Source of the DNA: Denitratimonas sp037478135
Lineage (GTDB): Bacteria; Pseudomonadota; Gammaproteobacteria; Xanthomonadales; Xanthomonadaceae
Direction of reading: 5' to 3'
Assembly: GCF_037478135.1 (NCBI RefSeq)
Contig: NZ_JBBHDV010000001.1
Location: 462,862 to 526,861 of the forward strand
DNA length: 64,000 bases
The position numbers were made by a program, and so were the translations under genes. The notes below the pieces were generated by a model. It did not search any database, had not been told where the DNA came from, and saw only the letters and a program-made list of their open reading frames with translations. Below, in pieces: positions 1-9,013 of the stretch. Within the stretch, counting starts at the first letter, position 1, and the number at the start of each line of letters is the position of its first letter.

Positions 1-587
1 AGCAAGAAATGCATTTTGCGCAGCGCGAAATAGTGGAACCGAAACGCCAGCTCCGGACACATGTAGGGGTTCGGCGCTTGTTCGTGCGGCAAAGTGATGT
101 TGAGGCCGATCGAGCGGGCCCCGGCATCGAAAGCACCGCGATTGGCGGCTTCCATGATGCCGGGGCCGCCACCGGTGATGACGACGAAGTCGCACCGCCC
201 CTCCTGCTGGAAACGAGCAGAGATCAGTTGGGCGAAGCGCTGTGCCTCTTCGTAATAGCGTGCCTGTTCCACGCGGCGACGGGCCAAGGTCAGGTCCCGC
301 CCAAACGTTGGATTCCCCGGCATGGTGCCCGCTTGCTGCTCCAGCACAGCGAGCCGGTCGCGTGCGGTGACAGCATCGCTTACGCGCGCACTGCCAAACA
401 CCACCACGGTCGAACGCACGCCTTGCTCACGCAAGACACGTTCGGGCTTGAGCAGTTCGAGCTGGAGACGCAGCGGACGCAAATCGTCCTGGGCGAGAAG
501 ATCACCGTCCTCATACGCGAGGCGGTACGCAGGCGATTCGATGATGGCGCGCAAGCGATCGGCATACTCAGGCAAAGTGCTCATCAT
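1..587 (-). CDS. LOG-family (TIGR00730-type) Rossmann-fold protein, C-terminus off the left edge
   Basis: Only the first 195 residues are in the window; the gene runs off the left edge. The N-terminal part contains a VVVFGSARV strand and then a VITGGGPGIMEAANRGA loop near residue 140, the nucleotide-binding signature of LOG / 'lysine decarboxylase-like' proteins. The later PGGxGTxxE motif would lie outside. Characterised family members are cytokinin-activating phosphoribohydrolases acting on nucleoside 5'-monophosphates; bacterial versions like this are often only predicted to act on AMP-like nucleotides. The start overlaps the apbE stop in an ATGATGA string (ATG at 587 or 584), so it is probably translationally coupled as the last visible gene of the operon. 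Confidence 0.85.
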   Translation of the reverse strand, partial: MMSTLPEYADRLRAIIESPAYRLAYEDGDLLAQDDLRPLRLQLELLKPERVLREQGVRSTVVVFGSARVSDAVTARDRLAVLEQQAGTMPGNPTFGRDLTLARRRVEQARYYEEAQRFAQLISARFQQEGRCDFVVITGGGPGIMEAANRGAFDAGARSIGLNITLPHEQAPNPYMCPELAFRFHYFALRKMHFL

Positions 588-1573
588 CAACGCCCCTCGT
601 CGTCATGCCCGTGCACAGGCGCATTGCCGAACCGTCCCAGCCCCATCTCCACCAGCGCACCGTCGCGGCGCAGCAGCCACAGCGCCTCCAGCCCCATGCG
701 CCGCGCCAGCGCCAGCCCTTCATCGGGGCCGGCCACCAGTAACGCCGTGGCCCAGGCGTCTGCGTGCATGCAGGCCGACGCCAGCACCGTGACCGAGGCC
801 ACATCGTTGCGCACGGGCGCGGCGCGGCGCGCATCCATGGTGTGCGAGAGGCGTGCGCCGCCCACCTCCAGATAGCGCCGGTAGTCACCGGAGGTGGCCA
901 CGGCCAGGTTCTGCAGTTCGACCACACTGTGCACCGCACGGCGCCCGGCCTGTGGGCTCTCCACGGCCACAGCCCAGGGCTGGCCGCTGGCCTGGCCGCC
1001 CACGGCGCGCAGCTCGCCGTCCAGCGCCGCCAGGGCGTGGCGTACGCCGTGCCGGCGCAGCGCCTCGACCATGCGGTCCACAGCGTAGCCTTTGGCGATG
1101 CCGCACAGGTCCAGTTGCAACGGCGCATGCTTGCGCGCACGGCCGGCGGTGCGGTCCAGCTCCAGCGCTTCATGCGTGGGCGGGCGAGAGGCTGACACGG
1201 CAGCACGGATCGCCGCCGCATCGGGTTCATCGTGCGCCGCGCCGAAGCCCCAGGCATCGACCAGCGCGCCCACGGCCGGATCGAACGCACCCTGGCTCAG
1301 GCGGCCGATATCCAGCGCGCAGGCCAGCACTTCCAGGATTTCCGGTGGCAGCGTCAGCCAGGCGGCGGGGGGCGCGCAATTGAGGCGATTCAGATCGCTG
1401 TCGGGCAGCCAGGGCGACATCTGCACATCCACCTGAAGCACGGCGGCGGCCAGGGCCTGTTGCAGGGCCGGTGCATCCACGTCCGGCTCGGCGTCGCAGG
1501 TGACGGACCAGCGCGTGCCCATGGTGGGGCCGTGCAGTGTCAGACGCCGGGGATCAGAACAGGTCTTCGGCAT
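587..1573 (-). CDS. apbE: FAD:protein FMN transferase (ApbE)
   Basis: Transfers FMN from FAD to Ser/Thr of target proteins (flavinylation), normally outside the cytosol. Visible family motifs are GPTMGT near the N-terminus, a PDSDLNRLN strand, DLCGIAKGYAVD in the FAD-binding core (Cys where Gly is usual), SGDYRRY, a diverged HTMDARRAAPVRN, and the metal-site helix HADAWATALLVAGP. No signal peptide or lipobox is evident, unlike many ApbE proteins, so the site of action is uncertain. ATG at 1573 is chosen; an in-frame GTG at 1582 is the alternative. Both overlap the end of the upstream reductase fusion. Neighbours supply a plausible substrate (the DUF2271 protein at 3747-4226). Confidence 0.9.
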   Translation of the reverse strand: MPKTCSDPRRLTLHGPTMGTRWSVTCDAEPDVDAPALQQALAAAVLQVDVQMSPWLPDSDLNRLNCAPPAAWLTLPPEILEVLACALDIGRLSQGAFDPAVGALVDAWGFGAAHDEPDAAAIRAAVSASRPPTHEALELDRTAGRARKHAPLQLDLCGIAKGYAVDRMVEALRRHGVRHALAALDGELRAVGGQASGQPWAVAVESPQAGRRAVHSVVELQNLAVATSGDYRRYLEVGGARLSHTMDARRAAPVRNDVASVTVLASACMHADAWATALLVAGPDEGLALARRMGLEALWLLRRDGALVEMGLGRFGNAPVHGHDDEGR

Positions 1574-3737
1574 AGCGTTCACGCTGCTTGAGCCGGGCCA
1601 CGCTCAACCCCAGCCCATCCAGTATCTCGTCGAGCACCTGCGCCACCCCCTGCGCCATGGGACGGCTGCCGCACACGCGCACGACGGCACCGCGCGCCAA
1701 CAGGTCGCGCACCCGTGCGGCGTCGCGGCGCAGGGAATCCTGCACATAGCCGCCGCCGTCCGGCGTGCGCGAGAACGTGGTGTGCAGATCGGCCAGGCGG
1801 CCCTCGGCCTGCCAAGCCTGAAGTTCCTCACCGAAGTAAAAATCCCGCGCCGGATCACGTGTGCCGTAATACAAATGCATGGGCCGGCGCCGCGCATTGC
1901 CCCGGATGAAGCCCGCCAGTGGCGCCACGCCCGTACCCGCACCGATCAGCAGCACGGGCTGGCGCGAGCCGTGCAGCGCGAAGCCCGGATTGGGACGGAT
2001 GAAAGCCTGCGCACTGTCGCCCGGCTGCAAGCCATGCAAGTAGTTGGAGCACACGCCGCCCGGCATGCGGCGCACGCAGATTTCAACGAAGCCGTCGCGC
2101 GTGCCCGAGGCCAGCGAGTAGTAGCGCGGCACCGGTTGATCCCCCGGTGGCACGATGCCCAGCAGGTCGCCGGCGACGAAGCGCGGCAAGCCACGGCCGG
2201 GCAAGGCAAAGCGCAGGATGGCCGCTGGCTCACCCGCGCCCCCCGCGAAGTCTTGCCGCGACACCAGCGTGAGTGCCGCGGTGCGCGGCAGGCGCGGCTG
2301 GTAGGCGAGCGAGAGAGGCTGGCCCAGGGCTTGCGCCAGCGACTGTCCCCAGCGGGCAAACTCCTGCGCGGACTGCTGGTGAATGCGCTCCAGCGCCAGC
2401 AGCGGGTTCCAGCCCTGGGCAAGCAGGGTCTGCTCCAGCGCTTCGGCAAAAGCGCAGAAGGCGGGGAACTGCCGGTCGCCAAAACCCAGCACCGCCACCT
2501 GCGCGCTGGTGACGGGCTGGTGCGCGATGACGTCGAGCGCTCGTGCGGCATGGGCGGGCGCTTGGCCTTCGCCATAGGTGGCGGCCAGCACGTAGACATG
2601 GCGCGCGGCCGGCGGCACGTGCCAGTGCTCCAGCGCCGTGGTGTGCACGCGGTGGCCCGCGGCTGCCAGCGCGGTGTGCAGGGCCTGGGCGAAACCCCAG
2701 GTGCTGCCGCTTTCGCTGGCGACGAAGATCAGGCTGTCGGCCTGCGCCAGCGGGCTGTTGCCCTCGATGGCGGGCCGGCTGCGACGCGCCTGCCACCACA
2801 GCAGCACGCCCGTGACCCAGAACAGTGGGATGCTCGCGCCCATGGCACCCAGCACCACGGCCCAGGCCCAGGCACCGTCGCCCGTGTGCAGCAGCAGCGC
2901 CCAGTCGTGTACGCGCTGCGCCGTTGTGGTGTCATGCCAGGCCAGGGTCTGACCGCTGTAGCGATCCACCCAGCCTTGGCCCTGGACGGTGACGATGCTC
3001 CAGATGTCCTGCGGGTCGTCGGCCGCGGGTACGTTCAGCTTGCGCAGGTCTTGCACGTGCAGGGCTTGCAGCAGCGGCAACTGACCCGCCGGCAGCGATG
3101 CCTGCCCGTTGGGGGAGGATGCGACCTCTGGTTCCGCTTCAGCGTCGAGCTGCACCAAGCCGAAGGTGGCTGCGCTCATGTAGAGCGCGGCGACCGCCGA
3201 CAGGGCCAGAACCGCCAGCACCACCCGCCCGGCCAGCACGTGCAGGCGCTGCGCCAGTGTGCCGCGCACCGGGCCTGCCAGGCGTCGCCAGCCGCCCATG
3301 CGGCGCAGCAGCAGCACTAGGCCCGAGACCGACAGCGCCAGCATGGCCAGCGCCACCACCGCCGCAGCGACGCGCCCGGGATCGTCCAGCAACAGCGCAC
3401 GATGCAGGTTCTTCACCCAGCGCGGCAAGAGCGAGGGCTGGTAGCTGCCCAGCACCCGGCCGTCGGCGGGGGCGACGCGCAACGCGCGAGCCTGCCCGTC
3501 CTCGAAGGCATACACCACGATGGCGCCGGAAGGCTGGCGGCGGATTTCCTCCGCTCCCGGGACAGTGGCCTGTACACGTTGCACCAGAGTGGCCACCGGC
3601 ATGTCAGGCTCGGTGGGGGCTGCCTGAATGGCGTTGTTCAATGGATCGAGCGCCAGCAGCGTGCCGGTGATGCTCAGCACCAGCGCGAGCGTACCCGCCA
3701 CCAGGCCCAGCCATCGATGGGCGAATCGCCAGATCAT
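1554..3737 (-). CDS. PepSY-transmembrane / flavodoxin / NADPH-flavin reductase fusion
   Basis: A 727-residue membrane electron-transfer fusion. Residues 1-325 are a PepSY-type membrane domain with hydrophobic segments at about 10-30, 123-145, 170-190 and 290-315. Residues about 335-480 form a flavodoxin domain (FMN loop ASESGSTWGFA, then ATYGEGQAP). The C-terminal third is a sulfite-reductase-alpha-like FAD/NADPH module, with FAD motif RYYSLAS at 538-544, NADP motif GAGTGVAPL at 599-607, CGSRPMA near 689, and a terminal Phe. It should take electrons from cytosolic NADPH through FAD and FMN toward the membrane and periplasm. It begins 9 bp after the DUF2271 gene and overlaps apbE. Confidence 0.9.
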   Translation of the reverse strand: MIWRFAHRWLGLVAGTLALVLSITGTLLALDPLNNAIQAAPTEPDMPVATLVQRVQATVPGAEEIRRQPSGAIVVYAFEDGQARALRVAPADGRVLGSYQPSLLPRWVKNLHRALLLDDPGRVAAAVVALAMLALSVSGLVLLLRRMGGWRRLAGPVRGTLAQRLHVLAGRVVLAVLALSAVAALYMSAATFGLVQLDAEAEPEVASSPNGQASLPAGQLPLLQALHVQDLRKLNVPAADDPQDIWSIVTVQGQGWVDRYSGQTLAWHDTTTAQRVHDWALLLHTGDGAWAWAVVLGAMGASIPLFWVTGVLLWWQARRSRPAIEGNSPLAQADSLIFVASESGSTWGFAQALHTALAAAGHRVHTTALEHWHVPPAARHVYVLAATYGEGQAPAHAARALDVIAHQPVTSAQVAVLGFGDRQFPAFCAFAEALEQTLLAQGWNPLLALERIHQQSAQEFARWGQSLAQALGQPLSLAYQPRLPRTAALTLVSRQDFAGGAGEPAAILRFALPGRGLPRFVAGDLLGIVPPGDQPVPRYYSLASGTRDGFVEICVRRMPGGVCSNYLHGLQPGDSAQAFIRPNPGFALHGSRQPVLLIGAGTGVAPLAGFIRGNARRRPMHLYYGTRDPARDFYFGEELQAWQAEGRLADLHTTFSRTPDGGGYVQDSLRRDAARVRDLLARGAVVRVCGSRPMAQGVAQVLDEILDGLGLSVARLKQRERYAEDLF

Positions 3738-3746
3738 GTGGGCCCT

Positions 3747-4226
3747 TTACTGCAACTGATAGGTGAATGACTGGATGTATTGCTTGCCGGCCTGCGGCTT
3801 GCCCGCGCCGGTCGCCGTCAGCGGCACGCGGATTTCGGCCGGGCTGTCCCGCATGTCCTCTGCGGCAGCGTCGATGCGGATCTCGTAGCCCGCGTCGATC
3901 AGCGCGTCGGCCAACTCGGCCGTCACCTTGAGTGTGCGTCCCGCACCCACGCTGGCGCCGGTCACGCCATTCAGGCGCTTGGCGTCGCCGGCCGACAGGC
4001 GGTTCCAGTCTGCCAGGTGCTTGTAGTACTTGGCCTTGCCGCCGGCCACCCACAACGTGCGGACGTAGGCGCCCTTCGCGTCGGTGAGGTAGACGGCGAG
4101 GTAGGCGCCATCGCCGCCGTAGTCCTTGAGGGTGGTCGAGAGCGTGACCGGGCGGCTCTGCGCCATGGCGGGCAAGGCCAGCGCGCAGGCGGCGGCCACG
4201 GTGGTCAGCAGGAATCTGGTGGACAT
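3747..4226 (-). CDS. DUF2271 periplasmic protein with flavinylation-like motif
   Basis: A 159-residue protein with a Sec signal peptide (about 1-22, cleaved after AMA). It matches the DUF2271 family: an YVRTLWVAGGKAKYYKHL strand, then an SAGD segment. The segment NGVTGAS fits the ApbE target consensus Dxx(S/T)GA(S/T) except for Asn in place of Asp. With ApbE, PepSY and an NADPH-flavodoxin-type reductase in the same operon, covalent FMN attachment to this Thr and a role as periplasmic flavin carrier is a reasonable inference; it is not shown by sequence alone. The ATG at 4226 is preceded by GGAGACC; an upstream in-frame start would add a proline-rich, non-signal-like stretch. Confidence 0.85.
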   Translation of the reverse strand: MSTRFLLTTVAAACALALPAMAQSRPVTLSTTLKDYGGDGAYLAVYLTDAKGAYVRTLWVAGGKAKYYKHLADWNRLSAGDAKRLNGVTGASVGAGRTLKVTAELADALIDAGYEIRIDAAAEDMRDSPAEIRVPLTATGAGKPQAGKQYIQSFTYQLQ

Positions 4227-4254
4227 GGTGGGTCTCCGGTGTAGACAGGGGGAA

Positions 4255-4638
4255 TCATTCGATCTGGCCGCGGGGGACGTTGCCAGGGGACGGTATGGGG
4301 TTGGCGGTGGCGGGTGCGGGGGCATCCCGGCCCCGCGTGCGCTCGCGCTCGCGCTCGTGGTTACCGTCGTCGTTGCGCAACTTCATCTTCACCACGCGCA
4401 GCGTTTGGGGGTCGAGCTTGGCCTTGAAGGTACGCCCCTGGGCATCGCGGCCGCGAATCTCATAGCAACCGTCGTCGATCTTCAGGCGCTGCACCTGCCA
4501 GCCCAGGCTGGCTGCATGCCGTAGCGCGGCGTCACGCGACTGCCAGTACTGCACAGGAACGTCGCAGTCATCGTCGGCCAATGCAGGGGCAGCAACCAAG
4601 ACCAGGCACAGGATCGCTAGAGGAACACGTAATTTCAT
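4255..4638 (-). CDS. Small periplasmic PepSY-domain protein
   Basis: 127 residues with a clear signal peptide (hydrophobic core LAILCLVLVAAPALA). The mature part holds one PepSY domain: a helix with Ala/Leu repeats, then GCYEIRGRDAQGRTFKAKLDP and a closing VVKMKL strand. The Arg/Glu/Pro-rich tail looks disordered. The start has a strong ribosome site (AAGGAGAAGACC). It overlaps the frame-corrected end of the upstream beta-CASP gene by four bases (ATGA), which suggests coupling. Its association with DUF2271, a PepSY-flavodoxin fusion and ApbE points to extracytosolic flavin-based electron transfer rather than peptidase inhibition. Confidence 0.85.
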   Translation of the reverse strand: MKLRVPLAILCLVLVAAPALADDDCDVPVQYWQSRDAALRHAASLGWQVQRLKIDDGCYEIRGRDAQGRTFKAKLDPQTLRVVKMKLRNDDGNHERERERTRGRDAPAPATANPIPSPGNVPRGQIE

Positions 4639-6112
4639 GGTCTTCTCCTTGTCACACGAGCCGAGCGTGAGGTGTGCTCGGCAGAGTCTGGTGAAGCGTT
4701 CTCGGGAAGATGCGCCAGAAAATCCGGCCAGGGCACCACCTGGCCATGTTCAGGCACCGAGACCTGCCAGTCGAGTTGCTGTTGCAGAAGTTCTGCAAAC
4801 GCCTGCGCGGCGGACGGCTCCCCATGCACCACGAAGGTTTGCTCAGGGGCTTGCTTGAAGCCTCGGGCCCAAGCCAGCAGGGCCGCTTGGTCGGCGTGCG
4901 CCGAGAGCCCATCCACACTGTGGATCGCCGCGCGCACCGGAATGTCGTCGCCGAAGATGCGCACGCGCGCCGCGCCATCGACCAGTTGGCGGCCCAGTGT
5001 TCCCTGCGCCTGAAAGCCGGAGAACAGGACGCTGCATTCCTTGCGCGGCAAATGTGGCGCAGGTGGTGCCGGATGCGTCCCGCGTCGCACATGCCGCTGG
5101 CGGAAATGATGATGGCGCCCGAACGAATCTGGTTCAACGCCATGGACTCTTCTGCGCTTTCCGTGAAATGCAGATACGGCAGGTTTTGGCCGCGTGCGTG
5201 CCATCCTGCCAAGCGCTTCGCGTGCTCATCGAACAGCTCAAGGTGTTCCCGCGTGATGCGCGTGGCTTCCGTGGCCATCGGCGAATCGACGAATACCCTC
5301 GGTTGCCGCAGCCGCCCCTCGCTGGTGAGACGGTGCAGGTGGTACAGGGCTTCCTGAGTGCGACCGACCGCGAAGGCCGGCACGATGACGTTGCCGCCGC
5401 GCTCGAACAAGGTCTTTTCGACGATGCCGATCATCTCCTCTTCGGTTGCCGAAAAGTCCTTGTGCTGACGGTTGCCATAGGTGGACTCGATGACGAGGAT
5501 GTCGGCGTCCTCGATGGGTGTCGGGTCGCGCAATATCGGACGCCCCGGCTGGCCCAGGTCGCCGCTGAATACCAGTTTTGTCGGGTAGCCATGCTCGGTG
5601 ACCCAGACTTCGATGATGGCCGACCCGAGGATGTGCCCGGCATCGCGAAAGCGCGCGCGCACTCCGACACGGGGCGCGAACTCCCGGTCGTATTCGATGC
5701 CTCGCACCTGTTGCAGGCATTCGCGCGCATCCTGCAGCGTATACAGCGGCGGCAGCGCATCCTCTCCACGGGACCTTTTGGCACTGCGTTTTGCATCGCT
5801 CTCCTGGATGTGGGCACTGTCGGGCAGCATCACGCCCAGCAGATCAACCGTGGCGGGAGTGGTGTAGATGGCTCCTTTGAATCCGGCGCGCGTGAGTTTG
5901 GGCAACAGCCCGCTGTGGTCGATGTGGGCATGGGTCAGGAGCACGAAATCGATCGACGCCGGATCGAACGGAAACGACTCCCGATTGCGCGCCGCCGCCG
6001 CGCGCCCGCCTTGAACCATGCCGCAGTCCACCAGGAAGCGCAGGTTGAGCCCCTCCACCAGAAAGCACGATCCGGTGACTTCGCGCGCAGCGCCCAGAAA
6101 ATTCAGTTTCAT
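4635..6112 (-). pseudogene. MBL-fold / beta-CASP RNase-type hydrolase, interrupted by a 1-nt frameshift
   Basis: Encodes a metallo-beta-lactamase plus beta-CASP plus RMMBL protein of about 491 residues when corrected. The zinc motif HAHIDH is at residues 61-66. HILGSAI, SGDLG, ESTYGNR, PAFAVGRTQE and SASGMCDAGR follow. After GRIRHHLRH the frame is lost: one base is missing near 5053 (family sequence predicts HNLPRKECS, and inserting one A on the coding strand restores it). The good frame then runs through FSGFQAQGTLGR and LSAHADQ to a stop at 4635 that overlaps the PepSY start as ATGA, supporting it as native. It is either a true inactivation or an assembly error. It is paralogous to the intact gene at 28070-29428. 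Confidence 0.8.
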
Positions 6113-6119
6113 GGGATGC

Positions 6120-6329
6120 TCACTCGGGCTCCTTCTTTTGCATTGGACAGGTGTTCACGCCGAGCAGGCGGTAGCCCGGACAGCGACCCGCCAGGCCGGT
6201 GATCAGCGGCATGATTCCAATGAGCCCCAGCCAGCGCCACGGTGAATCCAGCCACAACGGCAAGCTGAGCAGGATCAGGCCGATGACGACGCGCGCGATG
6301 CGATCGAGGTTTCCTACGTTGATTTGCAT
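6120..6329 (-). CDS. DUF2892 (YgaP transmembrane-like) inner-membrane protein
   Basis: 69 residues: an amphipathic start MQINVGNLDR, two hydrophobic segments (IARVVIGLILLSLPLW and WLGLIGIMPLITGLAG), then the RCPGYRLLGVNTCP tail with two cysteines. This is the DUF2892 fold, the same as the membrane tail of the rhodanese YgaP, here without a rhodanese domain. ATG at 6329 is preferred because AAGGAGATCACC sits directly before it. It follows the efflux lipoprotein gene and precedes the beta-CASP gene by 7 bp, so it is operonic. Its function is unknown. Confidence 0.85.
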   Translation of the reverse strand: MQINVGNLDRIARVVIGLILLSLPLWLDSPWRWLGLIGIMPLITGLAGRCPGYRLLGVNTCPMQKKEPE

Positions 6330-6349
6330 GGTGATCTCCTTTCGTTGAA

Positions 6350-7894
6350 TCAAGGAACCGAGGGTGCAGCGAGCACTGTTGCGGTCGGCTTCAGGGCCGG
6401 ATTCGTGGTTTGCGATGTCATTGCGGGCGCATCCCAGCCACCCCCGAGCGCCTTGTACAGCGCCACCAATTGCACGGCGGCGCTGGTATGCGCACGTGCG
6501 GCCGCGGTCTCGGCTTCATGCAGGCTGCGCTGGGCGGCCAGCAGTTCGATCAGCGCTATGTCGCCCGCCGCGTAGCGTGTGTTCGCGTAGCCGTAGCTCT
6601 TTCGTGCCGCGTCCACGGCCATTGCGCGACGCTGAAGCGTGTCCAATCCCCCGTGATAGTCGCCAAGCGCACGCTCGGCGTCTCCGAGAGCCGTCAGCAC
6701 CGCTTGCTCGTAAGCGAGCGCAGCCTGCCGCTCGGCCGCCTCGCGCGCCCGAATTTCGGCTCGCACACGGCCACCGTCGAACAGGCGCCAGGAAATCAGC
6801 GGTAGGATGGAAAAACGCGAGCTGGATGCATCGAACCACTCGCCCGTGCTGAGCGCCTGAAACCCGCCGCCGACACCGATGGAGAGTTTGGGGAACAGTT
6901 CGGCCGTGGCCACGCCGATGTCGGCGGAACTCGCTGCCAGGCGACGTTCCGCAGCCAGCACGTCAGGGCGTCGGCGCAGCATATCTGCGCGCTCGCCCAC
7001 CGGCAGCGCCCGCAGCGTGCTCGGCGTCAAGGGTCCATCCAGCAGTGCCAGCTCCCGCTCCGGCGGTGCGCCCAGCAGCACGCCCAGGCTGAGTACCGCG
7101 GCGCGCTGACGCGCCTGGATATCCGGGATGAGCGCGTTGACTGCAGTCCATTGGGCGTACGCCGCCTCCACGTCGGCGGCCGACGCGTCGCCCAGCGCAT
7201 GCCGCAGGCGCACCAATTCCAAGGTCTGCTGCAGCGTATCCAGCGTGGCCTGTTGTGCGTGCAACTCGTAGCGGGCGCCGACGGCGGTGAACCAGGTGCG
7301 CGCGACCTCGGCCACGACGCGCATGCGAACGCCCTGTGCCTCGGCTTCGGTCGCCTGTAGGTGGGCGCTGGCACCTTCCAGGGCGCGCCGTTTGGCCCCG
7401 AACAAGTCGGCCTCCCAGGCCGCGTCGAAGCCCGCATCGTAGATGGTCTGCGTGGCGTCAAGGCCGGGGATCGAACCTACGGGCAGGGGTCCGTTCTCGC
7501 TTTGACGGCGCCGGTTGACGCTCGCGCCAGCGGCGGCGGTGGGCAATGCCTCGCCGGCCACACGATCGCGCAGGGCGCGTGCCTCATCGATGCGTGCCGC
7601 AGCCTGGCGCAGATCCAGGTTCTGTGCCAGCGCCGTGGCCATCAGGCGATCGAGGATGGGATCGTCCAGTGCAGACCACCATTGGCTCAAGTCTGCGGAC
7701 TGGGATTCGCTTGCCAACGGCAAGCTCCAGCCGCTGCCGACGTCGACCGGCGGCGGCTCGCGGTAGTCGGGGCCCACGCTTGCGCAGGCAGTCAGCAGCA
7801 CGCAGGACAGGGCCAGCGCGAGCGGACGCGCGCGCCCAGGGGTCAGGCCGGTGACGGTTGTGCGAAGAAAGGGAGTGCGGGGCTTGGATTTCAT
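6350..7894 (-). CDS. NodT/TolC-family outer-membrane efflux lipoprotein
   Basis: 514 residues with a lipoprotein signal (lipobox LTAC) followed by the conserved SVGPDYREPP start of NodT-type outer-membrane factors. Two repeated halves rich in coiled-coil heptads follow, including the typical FSRPADMLRRRPDVLAAERRL-like segment (here LRRRPDVLAAERRL) and NTRYAAGDIALIELLAAQR near the C-terminus. It forms the outer-membrane channel for the adjacent ABC exporter. ATG at 7894 overlaps the stop of the upstream permease by ATGA, so the cassette is co-translated. Confidence 0.93.
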   Translation of the reverse strand: MKSKPRTPFLRTTVTGLTPGRARPLALALSCVLLTACASVGPDYREPPPVDVGSGWSLPLASESQSADLSQWWSALDDPILDRLMATALAQNLDLRQAAARIDEARALRDRVAGEALPTAAAGASVNRRRQSENGPLPVGSIPGLDATQTIYDAGFDAAWEADLFGAKRRALEGASAHLQATEAEAQGVRMRVVAEVARTWFTAVGARYELHAQQATLDTLQQTLELVRLRHALGDASAADVEAAYAQWTAVNALIPDIQARQRAAVLSLGVLLGAPPERELALLDGPLTPSTLRALPVGERADMLRRRPDVLAAERRLAASSADIGVATAELFPKLSIGVGGGFQALSTGEWFDASSSRFSILPLISWRLFDGGRVRAEIRAREAAERQAALAYEQAVLTALGDAERALGDYHGGLDTLQRRAMAVDAARKSYGYANTRYAAGDIALIELLAAQRSLHEAETAAARAHTSAAVQLVALYKALGGGWDAPAMTSQTTNPALKPTATVLAAPSVP

Positions 7895-9009
7895 TGCAGG
7901 CGTCCTCGGACGAATACGGTGGCCATCGTCAGCGTGGCCAGGGCGATGACCGCCAGCGGCCACAGGCTGGCGAGAATGTCACCGGGCGGCATGGCCTTGA
8001 GAAAGCTGCCTTCGACGATGATGAGGAAGTGGGTCAGCGGAATGGCCTGAGCCAGCCATTGCAGGACGACAGGCATGTTTTCCACAGGCGTCGCAAAGCC
8101 TGACATCAGCACCGCCGGCACGCCGATGGCGAACGCTCCCAGGATGGCCTGCTGCTGCGTCATGCTGACCGCGGAAATCATCAGACCGATGCCGACCACC
8201 GAGGCGATGAACAGCACCTGGCTGGCAAGCAGGAGTGCAAACGAGCCCGTAAACGGGATGCCGAACAGGAAGACGCCCGCGCTGATCATGAACAGGCCCA
8301 GCCCGGTGCCAATTGCGAGTGCCGGCAGCGACTTGGAGATGATGATCTCGGGCGTCGAGGTGGGCGACACCAGCAACTGGTCGAAGGTGCCCAGCTCGCG
8401 CTCGCGCGCGATCGACAACGAGGTGATCAAGAGCGAGCTGAACAGCGCCAGGATGCCCGTCAGGCCGGGCACGATGAACCAGCGGTAGACCAGATTCGGG
8501 TTGAACCAGTGGCGCACGACCACGGGCGTTGGTGCCTGGGCGTCGGGCACGACCTCGGCGCCGACATCGGCGGCGATGGTGGACAGATAGGCCACGGTGA
8601 TCTGCCCGGAGTTGCTGCGCCGGCCATCGACCAGTACCTGCGCGCGGCCACTTTCGCCGGCGGCGATGGAGCGCGAGAAATCCACCGGGATGGCGAGCGC
8701 GGCGATCACCTCGCCACGGTCGATCAGCTCGTGGAGCTGCTGTTGGCTGTCGACATGCCGGACGTGGGTGATGAAGCGGGCGCTGTCCAGGCGCTGTACC
8801 AACTCGTGCGACCAGCGCCCCGCATCCTGATCGTAGACGGCGATATCGACGTTGCGCACTTCCAGCGTCGCGGCAAAGGCGAACACCAGCAACTGCAGGA
8901 TCGGCGGCACGAACACCACCATGCGGCTGCGCGGGTCGCGCAGGACGCTGAGCACTTCCTTGATGAACTGGGCGCGCAGGCGGGTGAACGAGAATGCGGA
9001 AGTCAACAT
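7891..9009 (-). CDS. ABC-2 type exporter permease (YhhJ-like), second permease
   Basis: 372 residues. There is one membrane segment near 30-48 (VVFVPPILQLLVFAFA), a large periplasmic domain of about 130 residues, then five membrane segments with an ABC-2 signature (RERELGTFDQLLVSP). It lies 4 bp after the first permease gene and overlaps the outer-membrane gene. With the two-domain ATPase and the HlyD protein it makes a full RbbA/YhhJ/YhiI-type efflux system, for which the substrate is not predictable here. Confidence 0.93.
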   Translation of the reverse strand: MLTSAFSFTRLRAQFIKEVLSVLRDPRSRMVVFVPPILQLLVFAFAATLEVRNVDIAVYDQDAGRWSHELVQRLDSARFITHVRHVDSQQQLHELIDRGEVIAALAIPVDFSRSIAAGESGRAQVLVDGRRSNSGQITVAYLSTIAADVGAEVVPDAQAPTPVVVRHWFNPNLVYRWFIVPGLTGILALFSSLLITSLSIARERELGTFDQLLVSPTSTPEIIISKSLPALAIGTGLGLFMISAGVFLFGIPFTGSFALLLASQVLFIASVVGIGLMISAVSMTQQQAILGAFAIGVPAVLMSGFATPVENMPVVLQWLAQAIPLTHFLIIVEGSFLKAMPPGDILASLWPLAVIALATLTMATVFVRGRLQ

Positions 9010-9013
9010 CGCG

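Noticed and set aside
1500..3320. 606-residue open frame on the plus strand
   Set aside because: It is the antisense shadow of the PepSY-flavodoxin-reductase gene; no family motif, and GC-rich DNA keeps antisense frames open.
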